Positions 25,508-41,110 of a stretch of DNA of 64,000 bases are shown one piece after another. Numbering within the stretch: position 1 is the stretch's first letter; every line of letters begins with the position of its first letter. The stretch covers positions 3,669,957 through 3,733,956 of the forward strand of contig CM119270.1 in NCBI GenBank assembly GCA_051294375.1, given 5' to 3'. Source of the stretch: Paraspadella gotoi (lineage: Eukaryota; Chaetognatha). The notes below the pieces were generated by a model. It did not search any database, was not told where the DNA came from, and saw nothing but the letters and a program-made list of their open reading frames with translations. Both the position numbers and the translations under genes were made by a program.

Positions 25508-27441
25508 CTTCTCTCTCCTCTCTATTCTCTCTCTATTCGTCTCCTCGTTCGTCTCTCTCCTCCTCTCTCTTTACTCTCCTCAGTTTTTTTATTCTCTCTT
25601 TTTTTTTTGTTAACGTAATATTTCGTCATCATCTGATTTCACTGATCGTTTTGAAGTTTAAATCAATAAACCATTAAATATCAACATAAAAAGTTATAAT
25701 CAAACACCATGCCGTCAAATATTTAATCATTTTAAATGCAATCGTATGGTTTTCCACTTTTAGTCAAAATACAAATCCATCGACCGTTTATTTCATCTTC
25801 CTTGGTTTTGTTCTGCATCCGAACACAAAAATCGCCATCGGTTATTCCGATTGTTAATCGATTCCAGAGAGAGTGGAGGGAGAGAGAGAGAGAGAAGAAG
25901 AGGAGAGAGGAGAGAGAGAGAGGAGTAGAGGGAGAGGAGAGAGTAGAGAGAGCGGAGAGAGAAGAGAGAGAGAGATTGATACTTCCGTATCTCTCTCTTA
26001 GATTGATTTTATTTTAGGCTCATCATGTTTTATATTAAAACACATTTACAATCAAGCTATTAGGATCGTAAGAGAGCCGTACATAGGTATTATGTACATA
26101 CAAGTATTGTAAGAGAATTATAAAACAAATATATTAAAATTCATTAAATAATTATAACGAGGAAAAGATGTAAATTAAAAATAGAAAAATTCTATATTAC
26201 AGAGATCATATTAAGTTTAAATGATGGAACCTTTTCAAAAATTTTTTACATTCCATATCATTTTCAATGTTACCAATTAATTTTCAATAGTATTTGAAGT
26301 ATCTTTAGAATAAAATTTCTCTGAATTCGACTTTTATATGCGTCTCTAGAAAGTTTAATGTTTTTTCCATTTAACTGCAATAATTTGAGACGTGTTCTTT
26401 CATCATCCAATATTGTTACATTGTTCACGAGATTTCTTTTTAAAGATCCTTTGAAGTTTTTTCTTTCTCCACACTCAGCATACACGCGTATCTCGCTATC
26501 AAAAAGAGATCTGGTGTTTTGTTTTGGTGCATTTTAGTAGTTCCTTGCATGGTTCTCTTTTGTAGTTCAATTTGTTGAGCGTTAGCTATGACTTTGATTT
26601 AGTTGTATGAGAGAGAAGTAGAGAGGTTTCGTGGATTCGGTGGGGCCCGAGTTTAGGCCTCTCTTGATCGAAATTCTTTCTTTTTCTTATTACCTTTAAA
26701 CTTAATTTTAATCCTAATAATTAACTCTAATCTGTTACCAAACCTGTAATCCTTAACGCTAATCCCTAACCCTTTCCTTAAGCCCCAATAATAATCCTTA
26801 ATCTCTAATCCTAACCCTTCTGCTCTAAACCTTAATGCTTAATCCTAATCCTTAACCGTAATCACTAAACTGACCCTAATCTTTAATCTAATGCTGAACC
26901 TAATCCTTAACCCAAATTACGAACCTAACTTAATTTCGAATTTAAGACGTTCTGGGAAAATAAGTCCTTTTTTCATTTATTTACTTTGACACTATGTATA
27001 TATATTTTCTTAACATGATCGATGAATTTATTAACAAAATGTCGAAATGTCGGCCTGAAAAAAAAAAGAATTATTTTGCTTTTTAGCTAACTCTAAAACA
27101 ACATAAATTTAGATGTTTCCTGATAAAACATTCCAAAAATAAAATCCCTAAAAATATAAAGACCGCTACTAAAAAATTAAAATGAACTTAAATTGAAATG
27201 GAAGCGAACAATCGATTGAATGGTCTTTTCAGACTGGAAATTATGCAACATATTTTGATAATAATTAATTAAATAATAAAAACCAAAAAAAACAAAAAAA
27301 ACAAAAGAATGAACAGAATTTAAGAGAGATTTTTTGTCCGATTGGCATTTTCTTATCTCGTCTTTTCATAATTTACAAATTTTACAAATAAAATCTTTAC
27401 GGTTTTTTGGGTTAATTTTTTTATGGTATTTTTCTCTTTCA
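24197..27441. repeat. R1 repeat, copy b (3.2 kb)
   Basis: The second long copy of R1 starts at a TCCATGGATATTATT word that is also at the very start of this window. Blocks 25120-25515 and about 25965-26725 look identical to R1a; the rest is diverged. Homology ends near 27441, just after a conserved TCTTTACGGTTTTTT word. It has the same internal GA and CT arrays and the same CCTTAATCC tract (26700-26940). Confidence 0.9.
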
Positions 27442-28060
27442 GAATTTTTTAATTACCTTGTCTATAAATATAAATGACAAAGTTAAACAAACTGAGATTC
27501 AATGCGAATCGGGAAAATCACGATATCGACCAAAGATTTCGTTGGATCACAAGACTTGTGGCGTTTTTATTGAATCTAATTTTATATCTTTACTTTTATA
27601 AAACTGTTTGTAAACAGCTGTCGGATTTAATAACCATTCCTAGACTTACAATATGAAAGCTATGAATATGATATATTGCACAATGATGAGACAACGATTC
27701 CAGACCGTGATCGTTTATTTAATCTATATTTAAAAAAAAATTAAAACAAAAATTACGAAAACATAAACAAAAATAAAGGAAGAAGGGAAATTTTGAATTT
27801 CTCAAGAGTCATGCGCGTGATTGTACCTCGAGGGTTCGTGAAAAAGGAAAGCAATATGGCCGGCGCCAGCTTTTGAGGTCGGTCGGTCGGAGGGAGGAGA
27901 AGGAAAGAAAGGAAAAAGCAAAAAGATTAGAAAAAACATGGGCTAAGGAATTATTTATCATGAATGTAAAACGTTTGGTGGTGTTTTATAAAAATAACTA
28001 ATATCATTTTATTTAGATAATATGTATAGTAAATTGTAGAGGGTTGATGGAAAGATTGAT
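27442..28060. other. AT-rich unique sequence, nothing recognised
   Basis: A 60-codon open frame at 27474-27656 has no identifiable domain. A short GC-richer patch with GGTCGGTCGGTCGGAGG occurs at about 27875-27893. Confidence 0.5.
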
Positions 28061-28066
28061 AAAGGA

Positions 28067-28110
<44 letters not shown>

Positions 28111-28227
28111 ACAGGAAGAAGAAAGAAAGGAACAGAAGAAAGAAAGAAAAAAAACTAAAAGAATGAAAGAAAGAAAGAAAGAAAGAAAGAAAAAACTAAA
28201 GAAGGAAAGAAAGAAAGAAGAAGAAAA

Positions 28228-28266
<39 letters not shown>

Positions 28267-28490
28267 GAAAGAAAAAAAAAATAGGGAAAAAATAAGAAAG
28301 AAAACCATAAGGAGATGAAAAAACCGAAAACAGTCGCAAAAGAAAGTGAAAAAAAGAAAGAAAAAATAAAAAAGAAAGAAAAGTAGGAGAAAAAAAAGGG
28401 AAAAAACAAAGGAAGAAAAAGTAAGGAAGAAAAAGTAAGGAAGAAAAAAGAAGAAAAGAAAGGAAGAAAAAAAAAAGGAGAATTCGAGTG
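28060..28490. repeat. (GAAA)n purine tract
   Basis: About 430 bases of AAAG tetranucleotide array and related A-rich purine sequence, directly before the T tract. The second copy is at 30780-31026. Confidence 0.95.
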
Positions 28491-28512
28491 GAAATTTGTC
28501 GACGCAATATTG

Positions 28513-29262
<750 letters not shown>

Positions 29263-29368
29263 TCTCGCGGCGCGTGATGAGAAAGAGAGAGAGAAATCGA
29301 AAGGGAGAAGGACGAAAGATCAAAAAAAAGAAAAAAAAAAAAAGAAAAGAAAAAAAGAAAAGAAATGC

Positions 29369-30237
29369 AAATTGTTAAATACATTGGCCGATACCCATAA
29401 TAAGCTTATCATGGATTGAAAATCCTGTGTCTGCCTGAGTGGGCCGTCTTTGCATGCGCAGTCTTCTCCGTGCAAAAAGAATTTGACTATCTGGTGGAGA
29501 AGAAAAAGTCGGAACATAAGGCAGGTAAACTAAAAGAAGGTGGAGAATCCCGAAACGTACAAGCTGTAAGTCGCAGGCATTACTCAATGAGTTTCACGGC
29601 CCTGCCGTATAAGCATCTAACGACTTCAGTCCGTGGACCGCGAGTGATATAACTATCACTCATCGACCAGTGGTATCTGGGGATCCCCAATGGTACCGCT
29701 AGGATGCGATACAGTGAAGCTGCCTTTTGGGGCGTCTGACTCGTGCATTCCCGGTTCGTAGGACAGCTGAGCGCGAGGCAGGACGCCAGCTCACCTCATG
29801 GCGCCGCTCGGCATAACAGAAGGCATTTGGGCGGTGTCGAATAAACAGTACTACAAGCGGTACCTGTCGGGGGGAGGGGCGAAGAAGACGGGTGGTTGAT
29901 AGACTCGTCAACAAGTAACTGGTTATTAAAAAAGCCAATACTCAAACAAAAGGGGTTAAAGAAGGTTTCGGATACTCAACCGTCTTCCGAGCCACGAGCT
30001 GAAGTGCCTTAATCCTCACTCAAAAGGGTCCCCCACCCAGCACCCGTAATCCACTAGCCGTGCGACAAAGTCACTTCTCCCTTGCCTATAGCACTTTGCA
30101 AGCCACCCAATTGAAACACCCCGACACACAATTCAACGCATCCTTTCTTCTCTCTCGCAAGAATTTATCCCTCTGTCCTTTTCAATCTCTTATACGAAAA
30201 GTGCGAAGCTTCAAATCTAGATGCTCCTGCATCGAAG
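29369..30237. other. Complex part of duplicated unit 1, no gene recognised
   Basis: Mixed-composition sequence with a GC-rich centre (about 29750-29890). Diverged homology to 33360-33910 is clear at both ends (for example ATTTGACTATC, AAAAAGTCGGA, GATCCCCAATGGTACC, GGTTAAAGAAG), while the GC-rich centre differs. Small frames are present on both strands without recognisable domains. Confidence 0.6.
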
Positions 30238-30670
30238 GACACGCTGTTTGACGCTAAATGCCTTGATGTGCTACGTCATTGAGAGACCGCACGCACTTGA
30301 CGATCGCGCCATTGGCGCATACGTGGATTGCAATCGCCATTGACACTTTCCCATTAGTTTAAGCTCAATTGATGCAGTGAATTTAAGCGTATGCATTTGA
30401 GCCACGCGCATTTGACGTGAGCGGTAATTGACATTTAAGAATTTTAGAATGCGCCGCATATGATGCTAAGGTTCATTAGATGTCGTTATTATTAGTTGGG
30501 ATTGCGACGCCCGGCCTGTTGATGACACTACGCATTTGACAAATTACAAAATTCTGACAAATAGACGCATTTGACGCTGACGGGCGGTTTGAGGTTAATC
30601 AATTTACGATACGCATTTGACGACGAAAGCGCGAATTGATGCTATGCCAATTGACGTCTACCGCATTGAA
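30238..30670. repeat. 14-bp minisatellite, unit ACGCATTTGACGCT (unit 1)
   Basis: Degenerate copies of ACGCATTTGACGCT and variants such as GCGCATTGACGAT recur at 14-base intervals blurred by indels. The same array occurs at 32779-33211 and, better preserved, at 33912-34300. Confidence 0.85.
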
Positions 30671-30754
30671 GCCACCAACTTCTTGTTAAAAAAATTTCAA
30701 CTTTCATTGTGGTTCAGATGGGATACATGAGTCTGTTTCCCCAGCTCGTGTATC

Positions 30755-30779
30755 NNNNNNNNNNNNNNNNNNNNNNNNN
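30755..30779. other. Assembly gap, 25 N
   Basis: Separates the two copies of the 2541-bp unit. Confidence 0.99.
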
Positions 30780-33295
<2,516 letters not shown>

Positions 33296-33320
33296 NNNNN
33301 NNNNNNNNNNNNNNNNNNNN
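33296..33320. other. Assembly gap, 25 N
   Basis: Separates unit 2 of the 2541-bp duplication from the diverged third copy. Confidence 0.99.
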
Positions 33321-34302
33321 AAAAAAAAAAAAAAAAAAAGAAAAAGAAAAAAAAGAAAAGAAAATCATGTAAATACATGGCGATACAATAAATACATTAT
33401 TCATGATTGAATCCTGTCTCCCTGTGTCTCAATGTCTCTCCGTCAAAAAGAAATTTGACTATCGGAGAGAAAAGTCGGACAAAGAAACTAAGAGAACCAC
33501 ACGTCACGCTGTAGTCAGGCATTACTATGAGTTCACCCCGCCTATAAGCATTACTACTTCAGTCGTGACCCGAGTAATACCATCAGCTCATGACCAGGGA
33601 TCGATCCCCAATGGTACCTACCCTGCGGGAAGCGTGTGGTCGGCCGTCAACCGCTCTGGTTATAAGCCCAGGACCCGTTCCCTCGCAGCAAAAGTGGGTT
33701 AAAGAAGTTTCGGATATCACTCTTCAGCCCACTGAGTGCCTTATCCTCAACTCCCCCCCAGCCCCTCTCCACTACCCGCGAGTCACTTCTCCCTTCCTTA
33801 ATTTCCACCACCCAATTTAACCCCCACAACAATTCAACTCATTTCTCTCTCTCAAGATTTTCCTTCCTTTTCAATCTCCTTTCGAAAGGCGAAGCTTCAT
33901 CTAATCTCCTGCCATCGAAGACACGCATTTGACGCTATGCATTAGATGCTACGCCATTGACGCCACGCAATTGACGATGCGCCATTGACGCTACGTGATT
34001 GACAATGCGCATTGACACTTCCCCATTGAGTTTACTCAATTGATGCAGTGCAATTTAAGCTATGCATTTGAGGCCACGCATTTGACGTGAGGTAATTGAC
34101 ATTAGAGATTTAATGCGACGCATATGATGCTAAGCATTAGATGTCGTTATTATTATTGACGCTTTGTGATTGACACTACGCATTTGACAATACAAATTTG
34201 ACAATACGCATTTGACGCTACGCGTTTGAGGTTAATCATTTAACGATACGCATTTGACGCGACGGAATTGATGCTATGCAATTGACGCTACGCCATTGAA
34301 GC
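33321..34302. repeat. Diverged third copy of the 2541-bp unit (3' part)
   Basis: This starts in the A-rich tract and follows the unit to the end of its minisatellite, with many substitutions and shorter length. In place of the CAGCTCGTGTATC end of units 1 and 2 it continues without a gap into R2 at CCACCAACTTCTTGTTA. Confidence 0.85.
33912..34300. repeat. 14-bp minisatellite, best-preserved array
   Basis: About 27 units of ACGCATTTGACGCT-like sequence. Successive units such as ATGCATTAGATGCT, ACGCCATTGACGCC and ACGCAATTGACGAT keep the 14-base register well. The period is not a multiple of three, so it does not encode a peptide repeat. Confidence 0.9.
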
Positions 34303-34356
34303 CACCAACTTCTTGTTACAAAAAATCCTCATTTGGGGTCATTCTTTCCAGCTCTA

Positions 34357-34392
<36 letters not shown>

Positions 34393-35968
34393 CCTCATCC
34401 TTCGTCCTCTCCATCATTCTTCTCATCTCTCTGATCGTTTCTTTCTCCTTCTCTCTCATCATCCTCTCTCTCTAGTCTGCTCTCCTCTCTCTCTCTCCTC
34501 CTCTCTCTCTCTCTCTCTCCTCGTCTCCTCTCTCTCCTTCCTCGCTCGCTCTCCCTCTAATTGTTCTCACAAATTGCACTCGTTTTCCTCGCATAACTGC
34601 GGTTCTCGTTTTCGAGTGAAAATGAGAGGGCCAGACAGAGAGCGAGCGAAAAAGAGCAAGAGAAAAAAAGAAGAGGATAATAAGAAAAAGGGGGGAAAAG
34701 AGAAGGGAAATAACCGACAGGAAGAGCAGAGAGAGAGAGAGAGAGGGAGAGAGAGCTGAAGAAAAATGCAGGAAGGAAAGGAAGGAATAAGAAGGACAAA
34801 GAAAGTTGACAAAGAGAAGAATGCAAAGAAAGAAGAAAAGAAAGAAAGAAAGAAAGAAAGAAAAGAAGAAAGAAGAGAAAGAAAGAAAGAAAGACGAAAG
34901 ACAAGAAAGAAAGCGCGACACGATATAGAACTAGAAGAACAACTATAGGAAGAAAGAGAAGAGAACGAAGAGAAAGAGCATGAGGAGCAGAGAGAGAGAG
35001 AGAGAGGAAGAATACGAGAGAATGGACGAGAGAGAGAGAGTTCCCGTACAAATATTCTGATTCTGCGGCCAGGAACAGGCGAGAAGATCGCCTCTACTAC
35101 TGACGCCATAAAAAACAGTCAGCCGGTTTTTTATGCTTCTTGAAATCATACGGTAAGCGGGAAAAACGAAACCACGAGGGAACGGCGACGGAACGTCACG
35201 ACCGAGCGGACGCAACTGAACGACGGAACGCACGAATGAGGAGAGACAGACGAAATGACGATTTACCGACGCATGATTTAATCGCACGACTGCACACGCG
35301 CAAACCAAGGACGATGACGACCGATGGCGACGGACCGACGAGGTGTTGGTCCATATTCGACGAATCAGAAATAACTTTTAATTTTTGGTTTTTAGGGCAA
35401 TAACAAACGAAAGAAGACAAGTCGATTGACAACCGCCTAGGAAAGACCAAACCGACGACGACGACCGACGACAATAGAATGGACGGACGAATTTTATGAC
35501 TAAATAAAACGACGACGCGACCGACGACGACGACAATTGACTCGACGATTATGACAAAACGGATGTAGACTAAAACGACGACGATGACGACACGCAGACG
35601 AGACGACCTGACGAATAATTGTAATCGAGCATCGATTAACTTTAACGATTTTAAAGGAAAAAAACAAAGTTATAGATAGACGACGCGTGACGACGCAGAC
35701 GTCTGACAAAAAAGAAAAGTAAAAACCGGGTGTTGTTGTTGATGTTGTTGTTGGTTTGTTGTCGGCAATGAAAGAGAGAATCGGTGTTGTAAAATAAGAA
35801 GACAATAGTGCGACGGGTTATGAAGAGGGCGGGCGGGGGTGGAGGGGTGGAGATGGGAGATGATGGCAGGAGGGGTATGGAGGGTTAAGGAAGGAGAGGA
35901 AAAGAAGAGAAAAAGCGAGAGAAGGAAAGAAAAAGACACGAAAAAGAGTGAGAAAAAGAAAAGGAAAG

Positions 35969-36000
<32 letters not shown>

Positions 36001-36616
36001 AAAAGAAAAAGAAGAAAAGAAACTAGAAATACTACAAGGCACACTCCCGATTTAAAAAAATATCCACACTGTCATCTTTTGTTACCTTTCACTTACCCGG
36101 ATTAACCGGTTACCCACGCAGAGAAAAAGGAGAATAGGAGAAACAGAGGAGGGAGAGGAGCGACGAAGAAGAGAGCGTGAAAAGAGGAGCGAGAGACAGA
36201 AAGCTTTAGAGACGAGAGAGGGGACACCTACTACCTACATGCGACGCAAGCACTATAAAACAGTCCTAGAAACCATGACTTCTGTTTCGTACTCTGCCTT
36301 AATCGACTCTGATCATCACATACTCCATCTACAACAGGAGCGACGCAGGAACAACACAAACGTGACGAGACACCTAAATCCTCGGGCGGAAAAAAAAAAA
36401 AAAAACGAATAGGGTTACCATTGAGTTTCACCTTCACTGCTTTTCGGGAAGACGGCGCTGAGGCACGACTCAGACAGAGGGTACATCTACGTGGATCAAA
36501 GCTCGACGCCGAACAAAATGACAACGTGCAGGAGGAAGAAAAAATAAAACGAAAATAAGACAGGCGAAGAAGGCAGAGAAGAGACAGAAGAAGACAAGAA
36601 GAAGAGAGACAAAAGA
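34303..36616. repeat. R2 repeat, copy B
   Basis: Begins with a CCTCATTTGGGGTCATTC word (A: CCTCATTTGGAGGTCAT at 6723). It carries CT and GA arrays, a purine tract (34725-35040), a CGACGA-rich segment (35160-35700), a short GGTGGAGAT stub (35838-35862) where copy A has its 3-kb expansion, and an A-rich tract (35960-36000). It breaks off at a 25-N gap. Confidence 0.85.
35160..35700. repeat. Degenerate CGACGA/GACGAC-rich segment
   Basis: GAC-type trinucleotides recur throughout, mixed with unique bases; the clearest runs are at 35452-35472 and 35506-35545. Part of R2, with weaker counterparts in copies A and C. Confidence 0.7.
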
Positions 36617-36641
36617 NNNNNNNNNNNNNNNNNNNNNNNNN
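36617..36641. other. Assembly gap, 25 N
   Basis: Lies between two homologous R2 segments (35350-36616 and 36642-37900). Confidence 0.99.
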
Positions 36642-37959
36642 GGTTCATATACGAATCAGAAAGAAGAATCTTTTGTTAGCTTCCTAATGCGTTTTTGCAA
36701 ATGATGTATTTTGAATCTAACGTACAAAGAGGAGAATCCGATGACGCCGATCCGCACGAGCGACGACTACAATGCACGCAACGCTATTTATGAACCTAAA
36801 AACGACGCAATTTGGCACGACGCACACCGCACGATTGTACTCGAAATTGTTAGAAATCGAACATCGGACCTAACTTTAAAAAACGATTTTTTTTAAGTGA
36901 AAACATTAAATGTTATAGATAGACGACGTATGACCATCGCCCACGACGACTGAAAAAAAAAAAAGAGGAAAAAGAGAAACGTGCTTGTGTTGTTGTATGT
37001 CGCAATGACAAGAGAACTCGGTTGTCGTTCGTATAAAATAAACGAAGACAATGAATAACAGTCGCCACGGCTATTTGCAACGAGCGAGGGCGAGCGACAG
37101 AGACCACGCGGTGGACGGGGTCGAGCAAGGTGGAAAGGGTGGAAGATCGGAGATTGAGGCGCAGCCGAGGGGTAATCTGTATGGGTTAAGGAGCATGAGG
37201 AGGACAAAGAAGTCTAGAAGCAAGAGAGAAGGATAAGATAAAAGACACGAAAAACGAGTGAGAAAAGAAAAGGAAAAAAAAAAAAAAAAAAAAAGAAAAA
37301 AATAAAAAAAAAAAAAAAGAAAGAAAAGCGGAAAAAGAAACAAGAAGGAAAAGAAAATAACAATGACAACGATTCCTAAGAAAATTCTAGAATCCGATGA
37401 CCGAATGATTTTGTTCTTACTTTTACGGAATTCGATACGGTTTAACCAGACGAAAAGTGAACATTGGGACAAAACGAGAGGAGCAGAGGAAAAAAGAGGG
37501 AAAGGAGAAAACAACAGAGACAAAAAAGATCGGAAAAAGGAGAGCGAAAGCCTTTAGATGAGGAGAGAGACACCCTACATATCCGGCCCACCTTAAATTA
37601 AAACTCCTAACAGATTCTAGTTCCGTCTGATGCTCTTTCGACCTATCATCATCATCTAACACACAGATCGACGACGAACAAACCAGAACGACTCAGACAT
37701 CCAAATCTACGACAAGAGACAATAAAACGACAAGTTTTATCCTACTTTCGCTGGCGGGTGAGGCAGGACTGAGGCGGTATCTACCTCAAACTCGACGCGA
37801 ACTAATAAGACACTAGAACTGGGAAAGGAGCTATGAAGCAAGAGTAGCGAAGCAAAAAAGCCATACAGCAGAGAAGCAAACGATAAAAACGGGAATACAC
37901 AGAGAGACAACCGTCAAATCACTAACATCTGGAAGGAAAGATGGAAGATAAAGACGAAA

Positions 37960-38710
37960 CAAAGTGTAAAGAAAAAGAATAAGAAGAAAGCAAAAGAAGA
38001 GAAAGAAAAAAGAAGAAAGAAGACAGAAGAAGAGAAGGACGAACATGAAGACGCAGGAGAAATACGGGATGGCAGAGATAACACGGAGAAGAGACAGGAG
38101 AAAGTGAGCTAAGAGATGGCAGCAGAATGAGGCGAGGGATCCACGTCGAACGACCTCAATGAATAGAAGCAAACGCGGCGCACAGCGATGCTCGACCGAA
38201 GACAGAGGCTGGAAACAAGCCATATACGGAGCACGCGATAGAAGAGAAGGAACAGGAATAGAGACGAGAATCGAGAAGAGCCAAGAAGCCGAAAAGAAGA
38301 CGGAACCGGAAAATAGGATAAAGATAACGATAGAGCGAGGGCGGTCGATAGAGAGAGCGAGAAAAAAAAATGAAAAAAAACAAATAAAGAAAAAAAAAAA
38401 CACAAAAAAAAGAAACAAAGCCAGGACGCACACATAAAGAAGCCAACACAAGCACGATGCTAGCAGGGACAGGAAAAGAGACGAAATAGCGAACAAAATA
38501 ACAAAACGAATAATAAGAATAAAGATGTTGAAAAGATGAAAAGAAAGAAAAGAAAAGAAAAAAAAAAAGAAAGAAGAAGAAGGAAGAAGAAGAAAGAGAA
38601 AGAAGAAAGAAAGAAAGAGAAGAAAGAAAAGAGATAGAAAGAACGAAAGAAAGAAGAAGAAGAAAGAAAGAAAAAGATAGAGAGAGGAGAAAAGAGAGAG
38701 AGAGAGAGAT
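37960..38710. repeat. A/G-rich purine tract
   Basis: Mostly GAAA, GAAGAA and GAGA units with a few mixed interruptions. Minus-strand open frames of up to 327 codons rich in Ser, Leu and Phe are composition artefacts. Confidence 0.85.
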
Positions 38711-39104
38711 AGAGACCGTAACAGGAACACACCTAACCGAATTGATCCTTTCCTATCTCTCACAAAAATTTCAACTCTCTCTCTTTCACGTGACACACAC
38801 TGACTTCGACTCACTCCTGCCCGCTCACCTCACCAATGATCACCCACTCATCTACTGAACAAAATCACCTCTATTCACCTCACCAATCCCTAACCCCCCC
38901 TCCCTCCAAAGTACTGAGTCTAACCCTGAGGGGAACCAGTTGGGGCGTGCGATGATGAAAACAGCAGAAGTTGGAGGGGGGGGCGGCGAGGGAAAGTGGG
39001 AGGGGAGGAGCAGAGGAGAGGGGAGGAAGGAGAGGAGGAGGAAGAGTTTATTTTGACGGGAGTAAACGAGGGCAAAGAGATTAGCGATTGGAAAATTAAA
39101 GGGA

Positions 39105-39235
39105 AAAAAAAAGGAAAGAAAAGAAAGAAAGAAAGAAAGAAAGAAGAAAGAAAGAAAGAAAGAAAGAAAGAAGAAAGAAAAGAAGAAGAAAGAAAAAGAA
39201 AGAAAGAAAAGAAAAGAAAAGAAAGATGGAAAGGA
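39105..39235. repeat. (GAAA)n tract
   Basis: An AAAG tetranucleotide array with occasional GAA interruptions. Confidence 0.9.
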
Positions 39236-39965
39236 AGAAATAACGAATAACGTCTTCATAATTATTATTATTATATTTTCTACATAGATATTTCTATTTG
39301 ACACAATTAAATATGAAAATTATTCATTTATAAAATTGATATAATTTCTCTGATGAAAACATTTAATTACGGAATCTTGTCCTCGATTGTAATAAATGTA
39401 ATAAGACTCAACGACAGTTTAATTACTTATAAAAATATCATTATCATGTTAAATTGTAGGAAGTCTTCAGGCCCAATAAACTAGATTGAACTACGTGGGA
39501 TTCGAAAAAAAAATATTCTATAACCGGATTCGTCTCTTCTTATCAGATTGTTTTTTTCTTTCTTTCAGCCTCAAATTAAATATTAAAAATTAATATTAAT
39601 TAATTAACAACAGTTTTCTACGTTCAAATTAAAGTAAAAAAAAATGGCTTTGCTTGATTCAATCACTCTTTTGTTTTAACTTTTCCCCTTTTGTTTCATT
39701 TTCATTTAAAAAGTCGCCACTTACTTATCCAATATCCATTCAAAATGTCTTTGTTACAATTTTAATCATTAAAAACGCCAACTATTTTAAAGTTGCTTTT
39801 ATTGTTCATTTTATTTTTTTGTTTTAAAAAAAAGAAAATAAACCCAAAAGATTCATAAACTTCAAACAATTTTATTATCATATTTATTTTCTATCTGGCT
39901 GAACTAATAACTAGCAATTTACTTCAAGGCATCAACTACAAAATTGTAAAGAAAAGAAAGAAAAG

Positions 39966-40250
39966 AAATGATTCTTAGTAGAGGACAGTAAAAGAAAGAA
40001 TAGTAGAGGACAGTAAAAGAAAGAATAGTAGAGGACAGTAAAAGAAAGAATAGTAGAGGACAGTAAAAAAAATTGTAGGGGATAGAAAAAGAAAGAAAAT
40101 TGGAGGACAATAAAAGAAAAATGGTGGAGGACAGTAAAAGAAAGAAAAATACAGGACAGTAAAAGAAAGAATAGTAGAGAACAGTAAAAGAAAGAAAAGT
40201 AGAGGACAGTAAAAGCAAGAACAGTAAAAGCCAGAATAAAAAAAACAAGG
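39966..40250. repeat. 25-bp minisatellite, unit with GAGGACAGTAAAAGAAAGAA
   Basis: Three successive 25-base units are identical and a fourth is nearly so (about 39972-40071). Further decayed units follow to about 40250. The key words are TAGAGGACAGTAAAAGAAAG. It starts where homology to R2A ends, so it may mark the edge of the duplicated block. Confidence 0.9.
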
Positions 40251-40289
40251 ACAAAAGGAAAGGGGAAGACATGAATCGTCTGGGCGGAT

Positions 40290-40460
40290 GGTGATCCTTC
40301 CGGATTAAATCGATGCATTGAAATTGCGCGTTAGAAGCGGCGGAGGACAGCAGCACCAGCTGCAGGGAATGCGGCAGCGGAGGTGGGCAGCCGCGGCAGC
40401 CAATACGAGGGCGAAGGGAGAGGGGAGCGGGTCACGTGAGGTGAGAAGGTTATTGTGAAC
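40290..40460. other. Short GC-rich patch
   Basis: About 130 bases rich in GCAGCGG and GCAGCC words, ending in a GTCACGTGAGG palindromic word. It is an island of GC in A-rich purine sequence. No gene is apparent. Confidence 0.4.
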
Positions 40461-40639
40461 GGAATATCGAAAGGAATTAATTGAAGAGGGAAAGTGTGAA
40501 AATTGTGATGGAATTATGATGGAATTTTGATGGAATTGTAATGGAAGATGGAGAAGAGAAAGGATTGGACGATGGCGAAGACGACGATGAAAACAGGGCT
40601 GGGTTTCTCAAAAGACGCTGGAGCAAATTGATGGATAAG

Positions 40640-41035
40640 AAAAGTGGGGGGGGGGGAAAGAGAAGAAAAAAAAAGAAAAAGAAAAGTGTAAAAATAATTA
40701 AAAATGAAATATAGATAAAATTTTTAAAAATATAACAAAGAAAAGCAACAATATTCCATAAAAACAACAAAGAAATAAAACAATTGAGAAAAAAAAGAAA
40801 ATTGAATCTGGATAGAAAAAAATACAGAAAAAAAATAAATTGAGAGAGAGAGAAAGAAAAAAAAAGAAAAAAAAAGAAAAAATAAGAAAGAAAAAAAATA
40901 AAGAAAAAACAAGAAAGAAAAAAAATTTCGATAATAAAACCGAAAAAAAAAGGAAAGGAATCTTACTCGCGGGAAAACAACGACGGAAGTTCTCTCCTTT
41001 CCAAACGTCTCTTTCAAGGTGATATCGATTATAGT

Positions 41036-41110
<75 letters not shown>

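Larger units (their letters stand above)
36642..39960. repeat. R2 repeat, copy C
   Basis: Its first 1.25 kb repeats what precedes the gap (GTTATAGATAGACGACG at 36913, homologous to 35671). It then continues into the rest of R2: a purine tract (37960-38710), a segment at 38705-39000 matching 12605-12990, a GAAA tract (39105-39235), and AT-rich sequence at 39250-39930 matching 13330-14110. It ends around 39960, where the 25-bp minisatellite starts. Confidence 0.85.

Noticed and set aside
37831-38814. Minus-strand 327-codon frame resembling a multi-pass membrane protein
   Set aside because: The hydrophobic appearance comes from purine-rich GAAA/GAGA sequence read on the minus strand; homologous R2 copies do not keep the frame.
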